Source of the DNA: SAR202 cluster bacterium Io17-Chloro-G2
GTDB taxonomy: Bacteria > Chloroflexota > Dehalococcoidia > Lucifugimonadales > UBA3495
Assembly: GCA_002816875.1 (NCBI GenBank)
Contig: MUCP01000049.1
Coordinates: 36,437 to 100,436 of the forward strand
Length of the DNA: 64,000 nucleotides
Direction: 5' to 3'
How positions within the stretch are numbered: the first letter of the stretch is position 1; every line of letters starts with the position of its first letter. Below the pieces are notes generated by a model. It made no database searches. It was given only the letters and a program-made list of their open reading frames with translations, and had not been told where the DNA came from. A program made the translations under genes and the position numbers. Positions 16,093-26,101 of the stretch are shown here, piece after piece.

Positions 16093-16243
16093 ATCCGGAT
16101 CTCCTTACAGTGAGTTACGCCGGGGCATGCTGATCCCCTGGGCAGGGACGCATGGAAAACAGAAGACAAAGAGGTACACTGGGTTGGATACAGGCAAGAA
16201 GTTGACAGCAGTCCACGTCTGAGGCATATACTGGTAACCGGTT

Positions 16244-16271
16244 ATTATACAGGTTTCATGCGGCGTGTCAA
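16244..16271 (-). promoter_or_regulatory. sigma70-like promoter upstream of rpoB
   Basis: On minus strand TTGACA (16266-16271), 16-bp spacer, TATAAT (16244-16249); about 145 nt upstream of the rpoB start. Confidence 0.75.
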
Positions 16272-16530
16272 GTGGGGTGGCTGATTTTTTCTTAATATCA
16301 ACCGTTTTGGCCCCTGAAACCGATTTTCCCAATAAATTCAATAAGTATCCGGCCTCGGTTAGCCGGGTTTGAGCCTGGGGCAGGTACGTTAGGCCCTAAA
16401 CTCGGTTTTGACCAGTTTATGATAGGTTCGGATACCGTCACCGTGGTATTATTTCCGGCAATGATATGCCTGCGTCAGGTTTGGCCCCACGGGCCAAGCG
16501 CCCGAAAGAGGGCGACGGACCCTATTTGAT

Positions 16531-17943
16531 TTGTCCTCTATCAATGAGGGGCAGCATGGAATTGAACCACGGGAGCCTGTCTTGATAATTACGTCGGCCA
16601 AAGACCTGGCCATAGCCGGTCACAAGATCCACTACGCCTGGGTCATGGTTGCGGTCGCATCCGCCCTGAGGCTTAGCGGTTCCGCCGTCCGGACCTCTTT
16701 CAGCATTCTGGTGCCCCGCCTGGTTGAGACCTTTGGTTGGAGTATCGGCGCTGTAGGCGGCATACTGGCCGTCCAGTGGATATTCTCGGGTCTCTTTAGT
16801 CCGTTGGCTGGCTCGCTGGGCGACCGGTACGGAATCCGCCGCACCATGACGGCTGGCGCCTTGCTGTTCACCGCGTGTATGGTGGGCTCCGCTCTGGTCA
16901 TGGGTAGCAATACTACCAATCTATTGCTGTTTTACCTGATCTACGGGGTTTTGCTCAGCGCCGCCATGGCCATTTTCCAGGTCCCCCTGACGGCGGCGGT
17001 CACCATGTGGTTCCGGAAGCACCTGGGGCTGGGAATGGGGATACTGCAGTCATCCCAGGGAATGGGTCCCCTGGTGTTCGTTCCCCTGGTCTTGTTTATC
17101 ATCTATGTTTTCGGTGGGGGTGAGAATGGCCTGAAAGCGGCATTTTGGGTCACCGGCATTGCCGGGGGCGCTGTCATGCTTCTGTTGATAAGGCCGTTTT
17201 ACAACGAGCCGGCGCAGATCGGCTTGAGACCCATGGGCGCTCCGGACGACGAGCCCATTCAAAAGGTGCAAGAGCCAGAGATAGCCAAAGTGCGGGCCAG
17301 TGTTTTTATGCACCAAGCCCAGCGCACTGGGACCTTTTGGAACCTCATTGGCATTCATTTTTGGGGATGCGCCGGCCACGCGATCGTGATGGCCTTGCTG
17401 GTAGCCATAGCCGAGGAAGCGGGCGTATCCAAGGGCGCGGCAGCGGGGCTCTTCGTGGTTCTTTCAGCAGTCAGCACTGTTTCCAGGTTTGGCGTCCCCA
17501 TCGTTGCCGACCGCATGGGCAGCAAAGGCGCCATGGCCGTATGCTTCTTCATGCAGAGCGCCCCCATCATCATCCTGTTCTTCGCCCACGACGCTTGGAT
17601 GTTTTACCTGTTTGCGGCGCTATTTGGCATCGGCTTTGGCGGCGAGATGAGTGCGTTCCCCATCATCAACCGCCAATACTACGGCAGCGCCCCCATCGGA
17701 GCCGCCTTCGGCTGGCAGATGATGGGGGCGAACATCGGCATGGCGGCGGGGGTTACTATCGGCAGTCTCCTTCGGGACATGACGGGCGACTTCACCGCTA
17801 CCATCGCGGTATCGTTGGTGCTGAGCCTGGTGGGGGTTGCCTCCATTCTAGTTCTTCCCACGACCTCCCGGCATCAACTCCCTCACTGGGAGGATGCCAT
17901 TCCCCAAGAGGGCATCCCGGCGGTGGCGCCGGCGGATTCCTAA
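16531..17943 (+). CDS. MFS transporter (oxalate/formate antiporter-like)
   Basis: About 12 hydrophobic segments; MFS loop GSLGDRYGIRRTM and repeat VADRMGSKGAM. Confidence 0.85.
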   Translation: MSSINEGQHGIEPREPVLIITSAKDLAIAGHKIHYAWVMVAVASALRLSGSAVRTSFSILVPRLVETFGWSIGAVGGILAVQWIFSGLFSPLAGSLGDRYGIRRTMTAGALLFTACMVGSALVMGSNTTNLLLFYLIYGVLLSAAMAIFQVPLTAAVTMWFRKHLGLGMGILQSSQGMGPLVFVPLVLFIIYVFGGGENGLKAAFWVTGIAGGAVMLLLIRPFYNEPAQIGLRPMGAPDDEPIQKVQEPEIAKVRASVFMHQAQRTGTFWNLIGIHFWGCAGHAIVMALLVAIAEEAGVSKGAAAGLFVVLSAVSTVSRFGVPIVADRMGSKGAMAVCFFMQSAPIIILFFAHDAWMFYLFAALFGIGFGGEMSAFPIINRQYYGSAPIGAAFGWQMMGANIGMAAGVTIGSLLRDMTGDFTATIAVSLVLSLVGVASILVLPTTSRHQLPHWEDAIPQEGIPAVAPADS

Positions 17944-17973
17944 CCTTATCAGACTGATTATGGAGGCCTGAAA

Positions 17974-19398
17974 ATGCTAGACCTGATCATCCGCGGCGGA
18001 CAGGTGGTAACTTCATGGGGCGTGGGCGATTGGGACGTGGGGATCCAGGGAGATAAGATCGTGTCGGTGGCAGCGGCCAACTCCATAACCGAAGAGGCCG
18101 GCCGGATCATCGACGCCACCGGAAAGATAGTCGCGCCCGGCGGAATCGAGCCCCATGCCCACATAGCGGCGCCCATCATGGGGCCGGGGAATCATTCCAC
18201 CGCTCCGCCGGATCAGGTGAGCCGCGCGGCCCTTTATGGCGGCACCACCACCCTGCTGGACTTCGCCATCCAGTATCCGGGCATCGACATCAACCAGGCG
18301 GTTCAGGAGCGCACCTCGGTCTGGCGAGGCAATTCCTACGCCGATTACTCCCATCACTTGATGCTGTTGGGCGAGATACCTTCCGAGATCTTGGGCCAGC
18401 TCCACGAGCACATCGAAGACGGTTTCGCCACCGTCAAGATATTCACCACCAACATCCGACCGCCGTCCATGTCCGGAGAGCCGCGCATGGTGGGGACGGG
18501 CCACCTTCACGACTTGATGGAGCAGATCCAGCGCCACAGCGCCATGCTGCTGGTCCATTCCGAGGACGACGATATGGTGCAGCATATGTACCAGAAGCTG
18601 GCGGCCGAGGAGCGCACCGAGTGGTGGAACATGCACCTGGTCCACAGCAACGAGTCCGAGGACGTTTCCTTCAGGCGGGTGTTGAAGGTATCCGAGTGGA
18701 CCGGCTCGCCGGTGTACTTCGTCCACGTCAGCGCAATGCAGGGACTGGCAGCGATACAAGAATCCAGGGCCAAAGGGATGCCGGTGTACGGTGAGACCCT
18801 GCACAATTATTGTTGCTTCAACGCCGAAAACTATAAGGAAGAAAACGGCATGAAGTATCACACCTATCCCTCGTTGAAATCCGAGGAGGACCGGCAGGCG
18901 CTGTGGAACGGCATCGTCAACGGCGGCCTGAGCACCATGGCCACCGACGAATATTGCACATCGTGGGACCTGAAGATCGTAGGCCGCACGATTTCCGACG
19001 TGACCGGCGGGCACAACGGCGCCGAGACCCGGGTTGGCATCACCTTTAGCGAAGGGGTGTCCAAGCGGGGCATGTCGCTGCAGCGTTTCGTTGACGTGAC
19101 ATCGGCCAACGCCGCCAAGATCATGGGCCTATATCCCCGCAAGGGCGTCATCGCTCCAGGCAGCGACGCCGACCTGGTCCTGATCGATCCCAGCATCAAG
19201 AAGCGTTTGGCCAAGGGAGACTTCCACATCACCGACTACAGCATCTGGGAAGATTTTGAGATCGAAGGCTGGCCGGTAACGACCATCCTTCGGGGTAAGG
19301 TGGCCGTGGAAGACGGGGAGTTCAAAGCAACCCTTGGCGATGGCCAGTTCTTACCCCGCAAGGTAGACCCCCAGGTAGCCAACAAGCCTGTGGCCTAG
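17974..19398 (+). CDS. dihydropyrimidinase/hydantoinase-like amidohydrolase
   Basis: KIVAPGGIEPHAHIAAP metal motif, TVKIFTTN lysine region, YFVHVSAMQGL, C-terminal PRKGVIAPGSDADLVLID. Confidence 0.88.
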   Translation: MLDLIIRGGQVVTSWGVGDWDVGIQGDKIVSVAAANSITEEAGRIIDATGKIVAPGGIEPHAHIAAPIMGPGNHSTAPPDQVSRAALYGGTTTLLDFAIQYPGIDINQAVQERTSVWRGNSYADYSHHLMLLGEIPSEILGQLHEHIEDGFATVKIFTTNIRPPSMSGEPRMVGTGHLHDLMEQIQRHSAMLLVHSEDDDMVQHMYQKLAAEERTEWWNMHLVHSNESEDVSFRRVLKVSEWTGSPVYFVHVSAMQGLAAIQESRAKGMPVYGETLHNYCCFNAENYKEENGMKYHTYPSLKSEEDRQALWNGIVNGGLSTMATDEYCTSWDLKIVGRTISDVTGGHNGAETRVGITFSEGVSKRGMSLQRFVDVTSANAAKIMGLYPRKGVIAPGSDADLVLIDPSIKKRLAKGDFHITDYSIWEDFEIEGWPVTTILRGKVAVEDGEFKATLGDGQFLPRKVDPQVANKPVA

Positions 19399-19401
19399 GG
19401 G

Positions 19402-19885
19402 GCCCTCACCCCCGGCCCCTCTCCCGTAGGGCGAGGGGTGCCCTTGAATGAGAGAATTGCAAAGATCAAAAACACCTGGTCATATTGTTGGAATTGCCCG
19501 TCGCTTGCGCCGAAAGGCCACCTCTGCTGAGGAAACGCTGTGGGGTCAGTTGCGAAAACGCCGGCTGGGTGGCGCAAAGTTTCGCCGCCAACATCCTATT
19601 GGAAGATATATCGCCGACTCTTATTGTGAAGAGGCCCATCTAGTGATTGAACTGGACGGAGATGTCCATTCAAATGTGGACCGGAAAGAGTACGACAACG
19701 TCCGGCAATCAATCATCGAGGCCAATGGAATCACCTTGCTCCGGATTAGGAACCAGGACATAGAGCGGGACTTGGAAGGGGTTATTCAAAAGGTTGCCGG
19801 AGTATTAGCTTGAGAACGTAAATTCCCGTCCCCTCTACCTCAGGGAGAGGGGTGGCCCCGATTTCATCGGGGCCGGGGTGAGGGC
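19402..19885. repeat. inverted-repeat-bracketed cassette containing the DUF559 ORF
   Basis: Left GCCCTCACCCCCGGCCCC (19402-19419) versus right GGGGCCGGGGTGAGGGC (19869-19885), near-perfect inverted copies with one extra C. Confidence 0.75.
19448..19813 (+). CDS. DUF559 (Vsr-like PD-(D/E)XK) endonuclease-fold protein
   Basis: LRRKATSAEETLWGQLRKRRLGGAKFRRQHPIGRYIADSYCEEAHLVIELDGDVH is the typical DUF559 pattern. Confidence 0.9.
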   Translation: MRELQRSKTPGHIVGIARRLRRKATSAEETLWGQLRKRRLGGAKFRRQHPIGRYIADSYCEEAHLVIELDGDVHSNVDRKEYDNVRQSIIEANGITLLRIRNQDIERDLEGVIQKVAGVLA

Positions 19886-19988
19886 GACCCCTCGAAAGAG
19901 CATACCCATGACCACGGAATCCAGCCAAGGATCTGGAAACCACGGCGGAGAATTCCGGCCTGATTCAACCTAGAGATCTAAAAGCCGG

Positions 19989-21254
19989 TTACCCTCGCAG
20001 GAGGCCGTTGCGGTCCAGGATCCGGGCCCATTCGGCCACGCCTTCGTAGACGGTTTCCGCTGGGGGATGGCCGAAGCACAGCCGGGCTAGATTGGCGCCG
20101 CGGCCTTCTGGCGAGAACATGGTGCCGTTGTAAAACCCCACCCCTTCCCTGAACGACTGCTCCTGGAATGCCGCCAGATCGGTGCCCTCGGGCATCTCCA
20201 CCCAAACGTAAAGGCCGCCCTGGGGAACCAGCCAGGTGGCGGCGCTGCCGAAGTTTTCGCCCAGGGATGCGATCATGGCGTCCCGCTTGACCACCAGCGC
20301 CCGATTCTCTTCTTCGATGTGCTGGTACATGTTGTCTTTCAGGTATTCCTCGATGGCCAGGGCCGCGAACTGGTTGACCCCTCCACCCGCTTTGAAGCTC
20401 ATGGCCCGCTGGATCACTTCCGGCGGCGCGACCATGTAGCCCATGCGCATCCCCGGGGCCAATATCTTGGAAAACGAGCCGACATAGATCACCGAGCCGG
20501 TGTCGTCCAGGGAGTGGAACGAGGTTACGTCCTCGCCTTCGAAGCGCAGGTCCACGTAGCAGTCGTCCTCGAAAACGGGAATGCCGTGCCGGCGGGTGAT
20601 CTCCAGGACTTGTTTACGCCTTTCCAGGGTCATGGTCCAACCCAGTGGGTTCTGGAAGCACGGTATAGTGTATAGGTATTTGACCTTTTTCCCCAGCCCC
20701 GCTTGCCGTTCCAGGGTCGCTTCCAACTCTTGCGGAATGATGCCCTCATAATCGCACTTGACCCCCACCACGTCGGTGCCGAACCGGCGCATCTGCCGCA
20801 TGGTTCCCAGGTAGAAGAACTCCTCGGTCAGCACCACGTCGCCGGGATCCGTCAGGGCTTGGATCAGCATGCCGATGGCTTCACCCGACCCCGACGTGAG
20901 AACCACGTCGTCTTCGCCAACCGTCATGTTGCGGTCCCGGCCCAACTTTTCCGCCACCAACCGCCGCAACGAGGGCAACCCGGCCGAGTTGGGATAATAG
21001 GCCAGGTCCTTGCCATCACGGTCCAGCGCATTTTTAAGGGACGATGCCAGCCCGTCCAGGGGCAGGGTTTCCGGGTCGGGGTAGGCCACGGCGAAATCGT
21101 ACTTGGGCCTGAGAGCCGCGCCGGGCGCGACGACGGTTGAATTTTTTGAGAATAGACCTTCGTAGCTGAACCGCTCTGAATCCGCCATGTTTACCCCTGC
21201 CGATTTTTGGATTGACCTGGGCCGGGATGTGTCACCCGTGCTAGGCCGTTTCAA
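19989..21254 (-). CDS. PLP-dependent aminotransferase (class I/II, 2-aminoadipate/MocR-like)
   Basis: YPNSAGLPSLRRLVAEKLGRDRNMTVGEDDVVLTSGSGEAIGMLIQAL; GSFSKILAPGMRMGYM Lys-PLP motif. Confidence 0.9.
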   Translation of the reverse strand: MKRPSTGDTSRPRSIQKSAGVNMADSERFSYEGLFSKNSTVVAPGAALRPKYDFAVAYPDPETLPLDGLASSLKNALDRDGKDLAYYPNSAGLPSLRRLVAEKLGRDRNMTVGEDDVVLTSGSGEAIGMLIQALTDPGDVVLTEEFFYLGTMRQMRRFGTDVVGVKCDYEGIIPQELEATLERQAGLGKKVKYLYTIPCFQNPLGWTMTLERRKQVLEITRRHGIPVFEDDCYVDLRFEGEDVTSFHSLDDTGSVIYVGSFSKILAPGMRMGYMVAPPEVIQRAMSFKAGGGVNQFAALAIEEYLKDNMYQHIEEENRALVVKRDAMIASLGENFGSAATWLVPQGGLYVWVEMPEGTDLAAFQEQSFREGVGFYNGTMFSPEGRGANLARLCFGHPPAETVYEGVAEWARILDRNGLLRG

Positions 21255-21345
21255 TGAAAGCTAGTATACATGCTTGGGCTATGGGTGGGGCCCATGTCCA
21301 GGAAGACAGGCACGGAGTTTCGTTTGATTGACTAGCCTTTGGTTT

Positions 21346-21526
21346 CCCGTTCGTCCTGAGCTTGTCGAAGGATAGGTTGGAGTTTTAAGCCGCGGGATCA
21401 GTCCGAGGCATTCCCCACAATCCAACTTGGGAGTCGTTATGCCGGTCTTTAATGAGGCGTTGCCTCGATTTTCTAGGATTGATTCAAGGGCCACAGTCTG
21501 TGGTTCGACAAGCTCACCATGAGCGG
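21346..21526. repeat. dispersed intergenic repeat modules (GTTCGTCCTGAGCTTGTCGAAGGATAGG; TGGTTCGACAAGCTCACCATGAGCGG)
   Basis: Near-identical modules recur at 121-172, 3863-3974, 26668-26746 and 39321-39430. Confidence 0.7.
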
Positions 21527-21619
21527 TATTTGATGACAATCCTTGGATCGTTGAAAGAACGCTGGGGCTACAGGAATTTGATGAGGGGCTGGCCCGAATA
21601 ATCTCGGGCAGAGTGTCGG

Positions 21620-21943
21620 CTAATAAAGGCCGTCGTCGGAGAAAAAGGGCTGGTCTGGCTCGGACTCTTGGCGCCCAAGGATGCGGCCGGTATTGAGCAG
21701 GCACGCCCGGAGCCAGAGGACGATGATGGCCCGGTCGACGCGGTCCTGGGGGGGATGGATACTGCGGCCGAATTTCAAGGCCAGCCATCCGTGATAGCCG
21801 GCGGAGAAATAGTCTTCCAAAAATTTAGTCGGCTCGGCATCGGCCGCCGATGCTTCAAGGATCTCCACCGGGGCCTCCGAACACATCATGCCCGGATTTT
21901 CGGCAGCAAACTTTAGGAAGTGTTCCTCCATGGCCGGGTCCAT
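21620..21943 (-). CDS. hypothetical protein
   Basis: Open frame with normal amino-acid composition; no recognised domain. Confidence 0.45.
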   Translation of the reverse strand: MDPAMEEHFLKFAAENPGMMCSEAPVEILEASAADAEPTKFLEDYFSAGYHGWLALKFGRSIHPPQDRVDRAIIVLWLRACLLNTGRILGRQESEPDQPFFSDDGLY

Positions 21944-22113
21944 AGTATCACTCGCGTTTCACAGGGAAGTTAGGGGACTTCAGTGACTTGATATCAGCGG
22001 CGTGTTTGGGTGTGGCGACTGTCACCGCGTGCGGTCCATGCTTGGGGCAGGCGGAAAGCGGCCCGGACGCCCCTTATACCAAAGGTATGGCTTTGGGGCG
22101 TCCGAAAGTTTGC

Positions 22114-23178
22114 TCACAGATTCAGTTGCGGTACCAGGTAACCGCCGCTCTTGTTGTATATCTGCAGGCGGCTGCGCTGGGTGTCCATCACCACCAGCCG
22201 GTTGTTGGCGGTGTCGAAGGAAACGCCGGCGGGCTGGGCGAAATTCCACTCGGGCTCGGTGGATTTGACCTCCCGGCGGCGCTTTATATAGTCGGCATTG
22301 GCGTCCACCGTCATCTGGGCCCACTTGGCAAGCTGCTGGGCATCTCCCGCCAAGCTGGTCAGGAATTTGCCGGACTTGTCAAAGATATGGACCTTGCCCT
22401 GCTCCCAATCGTTCTCGCTCCAGTCGCAGATATAAACATCGCCCTCGGCGTCCACCGCCACGCCGACGGGGTAGTTGATCTGCCCGCGGCGCTTGCCATG
22501 GCTGGCAAACTGGGCCACGAACTTCCCGTCGGAGGTGAATTTTTGGACCCGGTGGTTCTTAAAGTCCGCCACGTAGACGAAACCTTCGCCGTCGACTGTG
22601 ATACCCCAGGGGGAATCCAGTTGGTCGGGGCCGTCGCCCAGGGAGCCCCAGGAGTTCAAGAGATCGCCGTCCTTGGTGAACTTACGGACTTTATGGCTTC
22701 GTCCGTCGGTGATATACAGGTTCTCATCGGCGTCCATGGCGATCCCTGCGATGCCGTTCACTTCGCCCTCGTCCCCTGGGATGGCGGACCAGTGGCGCAG
22801 GTAATCCCCTTCCTGATCGAAGACCGTCACCCGGTTCAGCCATCCGTCAGTGACGTAGACGTTGCCCTGGCTGTCGGCAACGATGCCCACGCCCCAAATC
22901 AACTGGCCGTCGGCGTCGCCGTACTTGCTGAACTCCCCGACGAATTCCTCTTCGCCGGCCTGGCTTCCCAGGGTGACTTTGCATATTCGACCGCCCACGC
23001 CGGTGCGGTTCCAGGCGACGTTGCTGATGCTTTCACTTCCCCGGTTGACGACGTATAAGATGTCGTCCTTGCCCAGAGCTGCCGCCACCGGATTAGAGAA
23101 CCCCATACCGGTCTGAGCGCCGCGGCCAACGCTGTGGCTGTAGTCGTAGGTTCGGCCTGCCACCGTTTCGGTTAGCAT
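22114..23178 (-). CDS. NHL-repeat beta-propeller protein
   Basis: Repeated GIAMDADENLYITDGRSHKVRKFTKDGDLL / GITVDGEGFVYVADFKNHRVQKFTSDGKFV units. Confidence 0.92.
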   Translation of the reverse strand: MLTETVAGRTYDYSHSVGRGAQTGMGFSNPVAAALGKDDILYVVNRGSESISNVAWNRTGVGGRICKVTLGSQAGEEEFVGEFSKYGDADGQLIWGVGIVADSQGNVYVTDGWLNRVTVFDQEGDYLRHWSAIPGDEGEVNGIAGIAMDADENLYITDGRSHKVRKFTKDGDLLNSWGSLGDGPDQLDSPWGITVDGEGFVYVADFKNHRVQKFTSDGKFVAQFASHGKRRGQINYPVGVAVDAEGDVYICDWSENDWEQGKVHIFDKSGKFLTSLAGDAQQLAKWAQMTVDANADYIKRRREVKSTEPEWNFAQPAGVSFDTANNRLVVMDTQRSRLQIYNKSGGYLVPQLNL

Positions 23179-23304
23179 TGTTCAATCCTCCGAAGGTTCA
23201 CTCCGGCCGGCCCAGACGCTTTGTCGCCCGGAATTTTCCAGACTATAGGCCGGCGGGTATTCTTGATTCATATCTTGCCCTAACGGCAAGAGCGGGTTGA
23301 GTAT

Positions 23305-24435
23305 TTATTCGACGAAGGCCAACTTCTCGAAGGCGCCGCCCACCAAGGGTTTGGCGTCTAGCTTCATGTAGTCTTCAAGGATGGTGGAGTACAGGCCGCG
23401 GAAGTCGTAATTGGGAACAACGTCGCCTTGCTCCAGGTCCTCGGTCTTGAGGGAGGGCATTTCGCTGTACTGGCCTCCCTTGATGCGGTCGCCCACCATG
23501 AATGCCGCGCCGCCGGCGCCGTGGTCGGTGCCGGAGCCGTTGTCGTGGGTGCGCCGTCCAAACTCGGTGAACATGAGCATGATGACGTTATCGGCGGCAT
23601 CGTGTTCCTTGAGATCGTCAAAGAAACATTCCACCGCCTGGGAAACGTCGTGCCACAGTTTGTCGTGCATGCCCACCTGGTTGGAATGGCTGTCGAAGCT
23701 GCCGTGGTCGCAGTAGAGGATCCGGGTGCCGAAGTCGGCCATGTGAATCTGGGCGATGCCCTTCAACTTCTTGGCGATTGTGGTGTCGGGGTACTCGACG
23801 GTGGAAGAGTACATCTTGGGCGCTTCTTTTAGGATGTCGGCCCCTTCCAGAGTGTCGAGGCCCGTCTGGCCCAGATAGTCCATCACCGCGCTAGAGCCCA
23901 TCACCGGCGAGTACAGGCGGGAGAACCGGTCCAGGATCTTGCTCCGCTGCTGGGTTTCGGTGATGCCAGGCAACAGACCGTAGTTGTCCAGGTCGTCGAC
24001 GCAGGCCACCGGGACACCCGGCAATGCCAGGGACCGGAACAAGGCCGGACCGAAGCTTACGGTCGTCAACACGTTTTCTTTGTTAGGGTCGATATCCCGG
24101 GTTGCCCGTCCCAGCCAGCCTTCGGTTCCCAGGATGTCGGGCTCACAGGTGTGCCAGATGTCCATGGACCGGAAGTGGGACCTGGGCGAATTGGGGTATC
24201 CAACTCCATGGATGATCGCTACTTGACCCTGGTCGTAGAGGGTCTTCATGGGACCCATCTCAGGATGGAATGCCACGTTGTCGTCCAGGGCGAGTTCCTG
24301 TCCCTCGGGCACGCCCACGGCCGGGCGGTTGTCCCGGTACAGGGGGTTGCTGTAGGGGATCACCGTGTTCAGGTAGTCGTTGCCTCCGGTCATCTGAAGG
24401 ACAACCAGCACCGGGTCTTTGTGAGAACTGGTCAT
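23305..24435 (-). CDS. DUF1501 domain protein
   Basis: LVVLQMTGGNDYLNTVIPYSNPLYRDNRP, ...MLMFTEFGRRTHDNGSGTDHGAGGAAFMVGD. Confidence 0.92.
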   Translation of the reverse strand: MTSSHKDPVLVVLQMTGGNDYLNTVIPYSNPLYRDNRPAVGVPEGQELALDDNVAFHPEMGPMKTLYDQGQVAIIHGVGYPNSPRSHFRSMDIWHTCEPDILGTEGWLGRATRDIDPNKENVLTTVSFGPALFRSLALPGVPVACVDDLDNYGLLPGITETQQRSKILDRFSRLYSPVMGSSAVMDYLGQTGLDTLEGADILKEAPKMYSSTVEYPDTTIAKKLKGIAQIHMADFGTRILYCDHGSFDSHSNQVGMHDKLWHDVSQAVECFFDDLKEHDAADNVIMLMFTEFGRRTHDNGSGTDHGAGGAAFMVGDRIKGGQYSEMPSLKTEDLEQGDVVPNYDFRGLYSTILEDYMKLDAKPLVGGAFEKLAFVE

Positions 24436-24522
24436 GTTTATGCTCCTTGTCTGGAAGGTTGGCGGGGCAGGGGCGCCCCGAGTCCATCAGGGCCGTGCCC
24501 CTACGATGCATGGCAAAATGGG

Positions 24523-25926
24523 CTAAGCGTACTGGTATTCCCGCAGGGAGACGATGAGTTGCAGCAACTCGCTGACCCGCTCGCTTGAAGAGTGGATGTC
24601 ATCTTCAGAATCCCAACGGACCTCGCCCTTCTCTCCGGCAAAGTCTACCAATTCCTGATGACTCTCCGGGGCGATCTCCAGTGGTCCCATCAGGTCCAAA
24701 CAACCGTCTACCAACTGCTCGGCTGACTGGCTGCCCTGGGCCTTCAGGCGCGAGATCATATTTTGGATGCCGGGCCGGGTTGTGTCGCCCACCAGGTCGG
24801 CGGTGAAGTTCACGCGGCGCATGAGAGAGCCGCTGTTGATCCACTCGGCGCCGGTGTGCCAACCCTCCACGCTCGGGGGATTGAGTAAATCCTGGCCCAT
24901 GTAGCAAGGCTGCCGGGAGAGGTCGCCGATGCCCGGAGCGGGGAACTCGGCGCCCCCCACCAACTTCAAAGTACCAACCACCACTTCCGCCGGGCTCTTG
25001 AGCCGGGCAAACCGGGCTTCTTTGAAGAAGTCGGATTTGAACAAAACCCGCAACATGGAGCGGATGTCGTAATTAGACTCAATATATGTGTCGGCCAACA
25101 GGTCGATTGCTGCTTCGTCCTTGGGAGGAGTGACCGCCCACGCGGGTACCTGAGCTTCGTCGGCCACGAAGAAGTTGTAAAGGTGCCGGGCGATGAACTG
25201 GGCGGTCGCCGGCTGTTGGCAGATGATGTCTATGATGTCTTCGCCGTTGAAGTTGCCCGTCTCACCGAGGAAGGTCTTTTCGTCGTCGTCGTGGTCTTCT
25301 TCCCGGTATTTGAAGAACCAGTCAAAACGGCCTATCGGCCCTCGGGGCAACTTGGGTTCTATTGTCCAGCCGGTGAAGGCCCGGGAGCATTCCCGGACAT
25401 CAACCTCGGTATAGCTGCCGACGCCCATGCTGAACAGCTCCAGCAGTTCCCGGCCCCAGTTCTCGTTTACCGCGTCGGCGGTGTTCTCATAGTTGTCCAG
25501 CCAGTAGATCATGGCCGGGTCTTTGGCCATCTCTAGCAACAGGTCCCGGTAGTTTCCCATCCCCTGTTTGCGGAACTTGACGATCATGTCCATGACATCG
25601 TCGTAGTGGTCCACCTTGGAGACGCCAGTCGCGAACACCTGGTGCCAGAACAGGGCCATCTTCTCTTCCAGAGGCCGCTTGGTGTTAAGGATGTCTCGCA
25701 GCCATTCGGCCGCGCCCATGCCCGGCAGTGTTCCCGGCCGCCAGGTCCAAGGGTGGTAGCGCATCATCTCTATCCGGTCCAGCGGCTCTTGGGCATCGGA
25801 ATCCAGCAGGGCCTCCACCGTGGCGTCGTAGCCGTTGGCGGCCAATCCCTCCAGTTCATCCCGGGTGGCGCCAAAACCGGCACGGCGCATCAAGTGGGCC
25901 ATCAAGGCTATATCATTGTTAGCCAT
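24523..25926 (-). CDS. DUF1800 domain protein
   Basis: AHLMRRAGFGATRDELEGLAANGYDATVEALLD, MALFWHQVFATGVSKV, NENWGRELLELFSMGVGSYTEVDVRECSRAFTGW. Confidence 0.93.
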   Translation of the reverse strand: MANNDIALMAHLMRRAGFGATRDELEGLAANGYDATVEALLDSDAQEPLDRIEMMRYHPWTWRPGTLPGMGAAEWLRDILNTKRPLEEKMALFWHQVFATGVSKVDHYDDVMDMIVKFRKQGMGNYRDLLLEMAKDPAMIYWLDNYENTADAVNENWGRELLELFSMGVGSYTEVDVRECSRAFTGWTIEPKLPRGPIGRFDWFFKYREEDHDDDEKTFLGETGNFNGEDIIDIICQQPATAQFIARHLYNFFVADEAQVPAWAVTPPKDEAAIDLLADTYIESNYDIRSMLRVLFKSDFFKEARFARLKSPAEVVVGTLKLVGGAEFPAPGIGDLSRQPCYMGQDLLNPPSVEGWHTGAEWINSGSLMRRVNFTADLVGDTTRPGIQNMISRLKAQGSQSAEQLVDGCLDLMGPLEIAPESHQELVDFAGEKGEVRWDSEDDIHSSSERVSELLQLIVSLREYQYA

Positions 25927-26101
25927 TTGAGTTACACCTCACAAAATTCATAATCATTGGCATGACTGATTTCTTTGCGAATTTTATCCGGTTAGGTTGA
26001 TATGCGTCAAGGATTGGTTCTTCAGCTTGGGCGGGCAACTGGGGTCATGGAGTGCTATGCCTGGAAAACCTGACGCGGGTGATGGAAGGGCGGGGGGAGA
26101 T

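Noticed and set aside
18013-19014. 333-aa minus-strand ORF
   Set aside because: Antisense to the hydantoinase-like gene
21988-23058. 356-aa plus-strand ORF
   Set aside because: Antisense to the NHL-repeat gene, whose repeats are clearly coding on the minus strand
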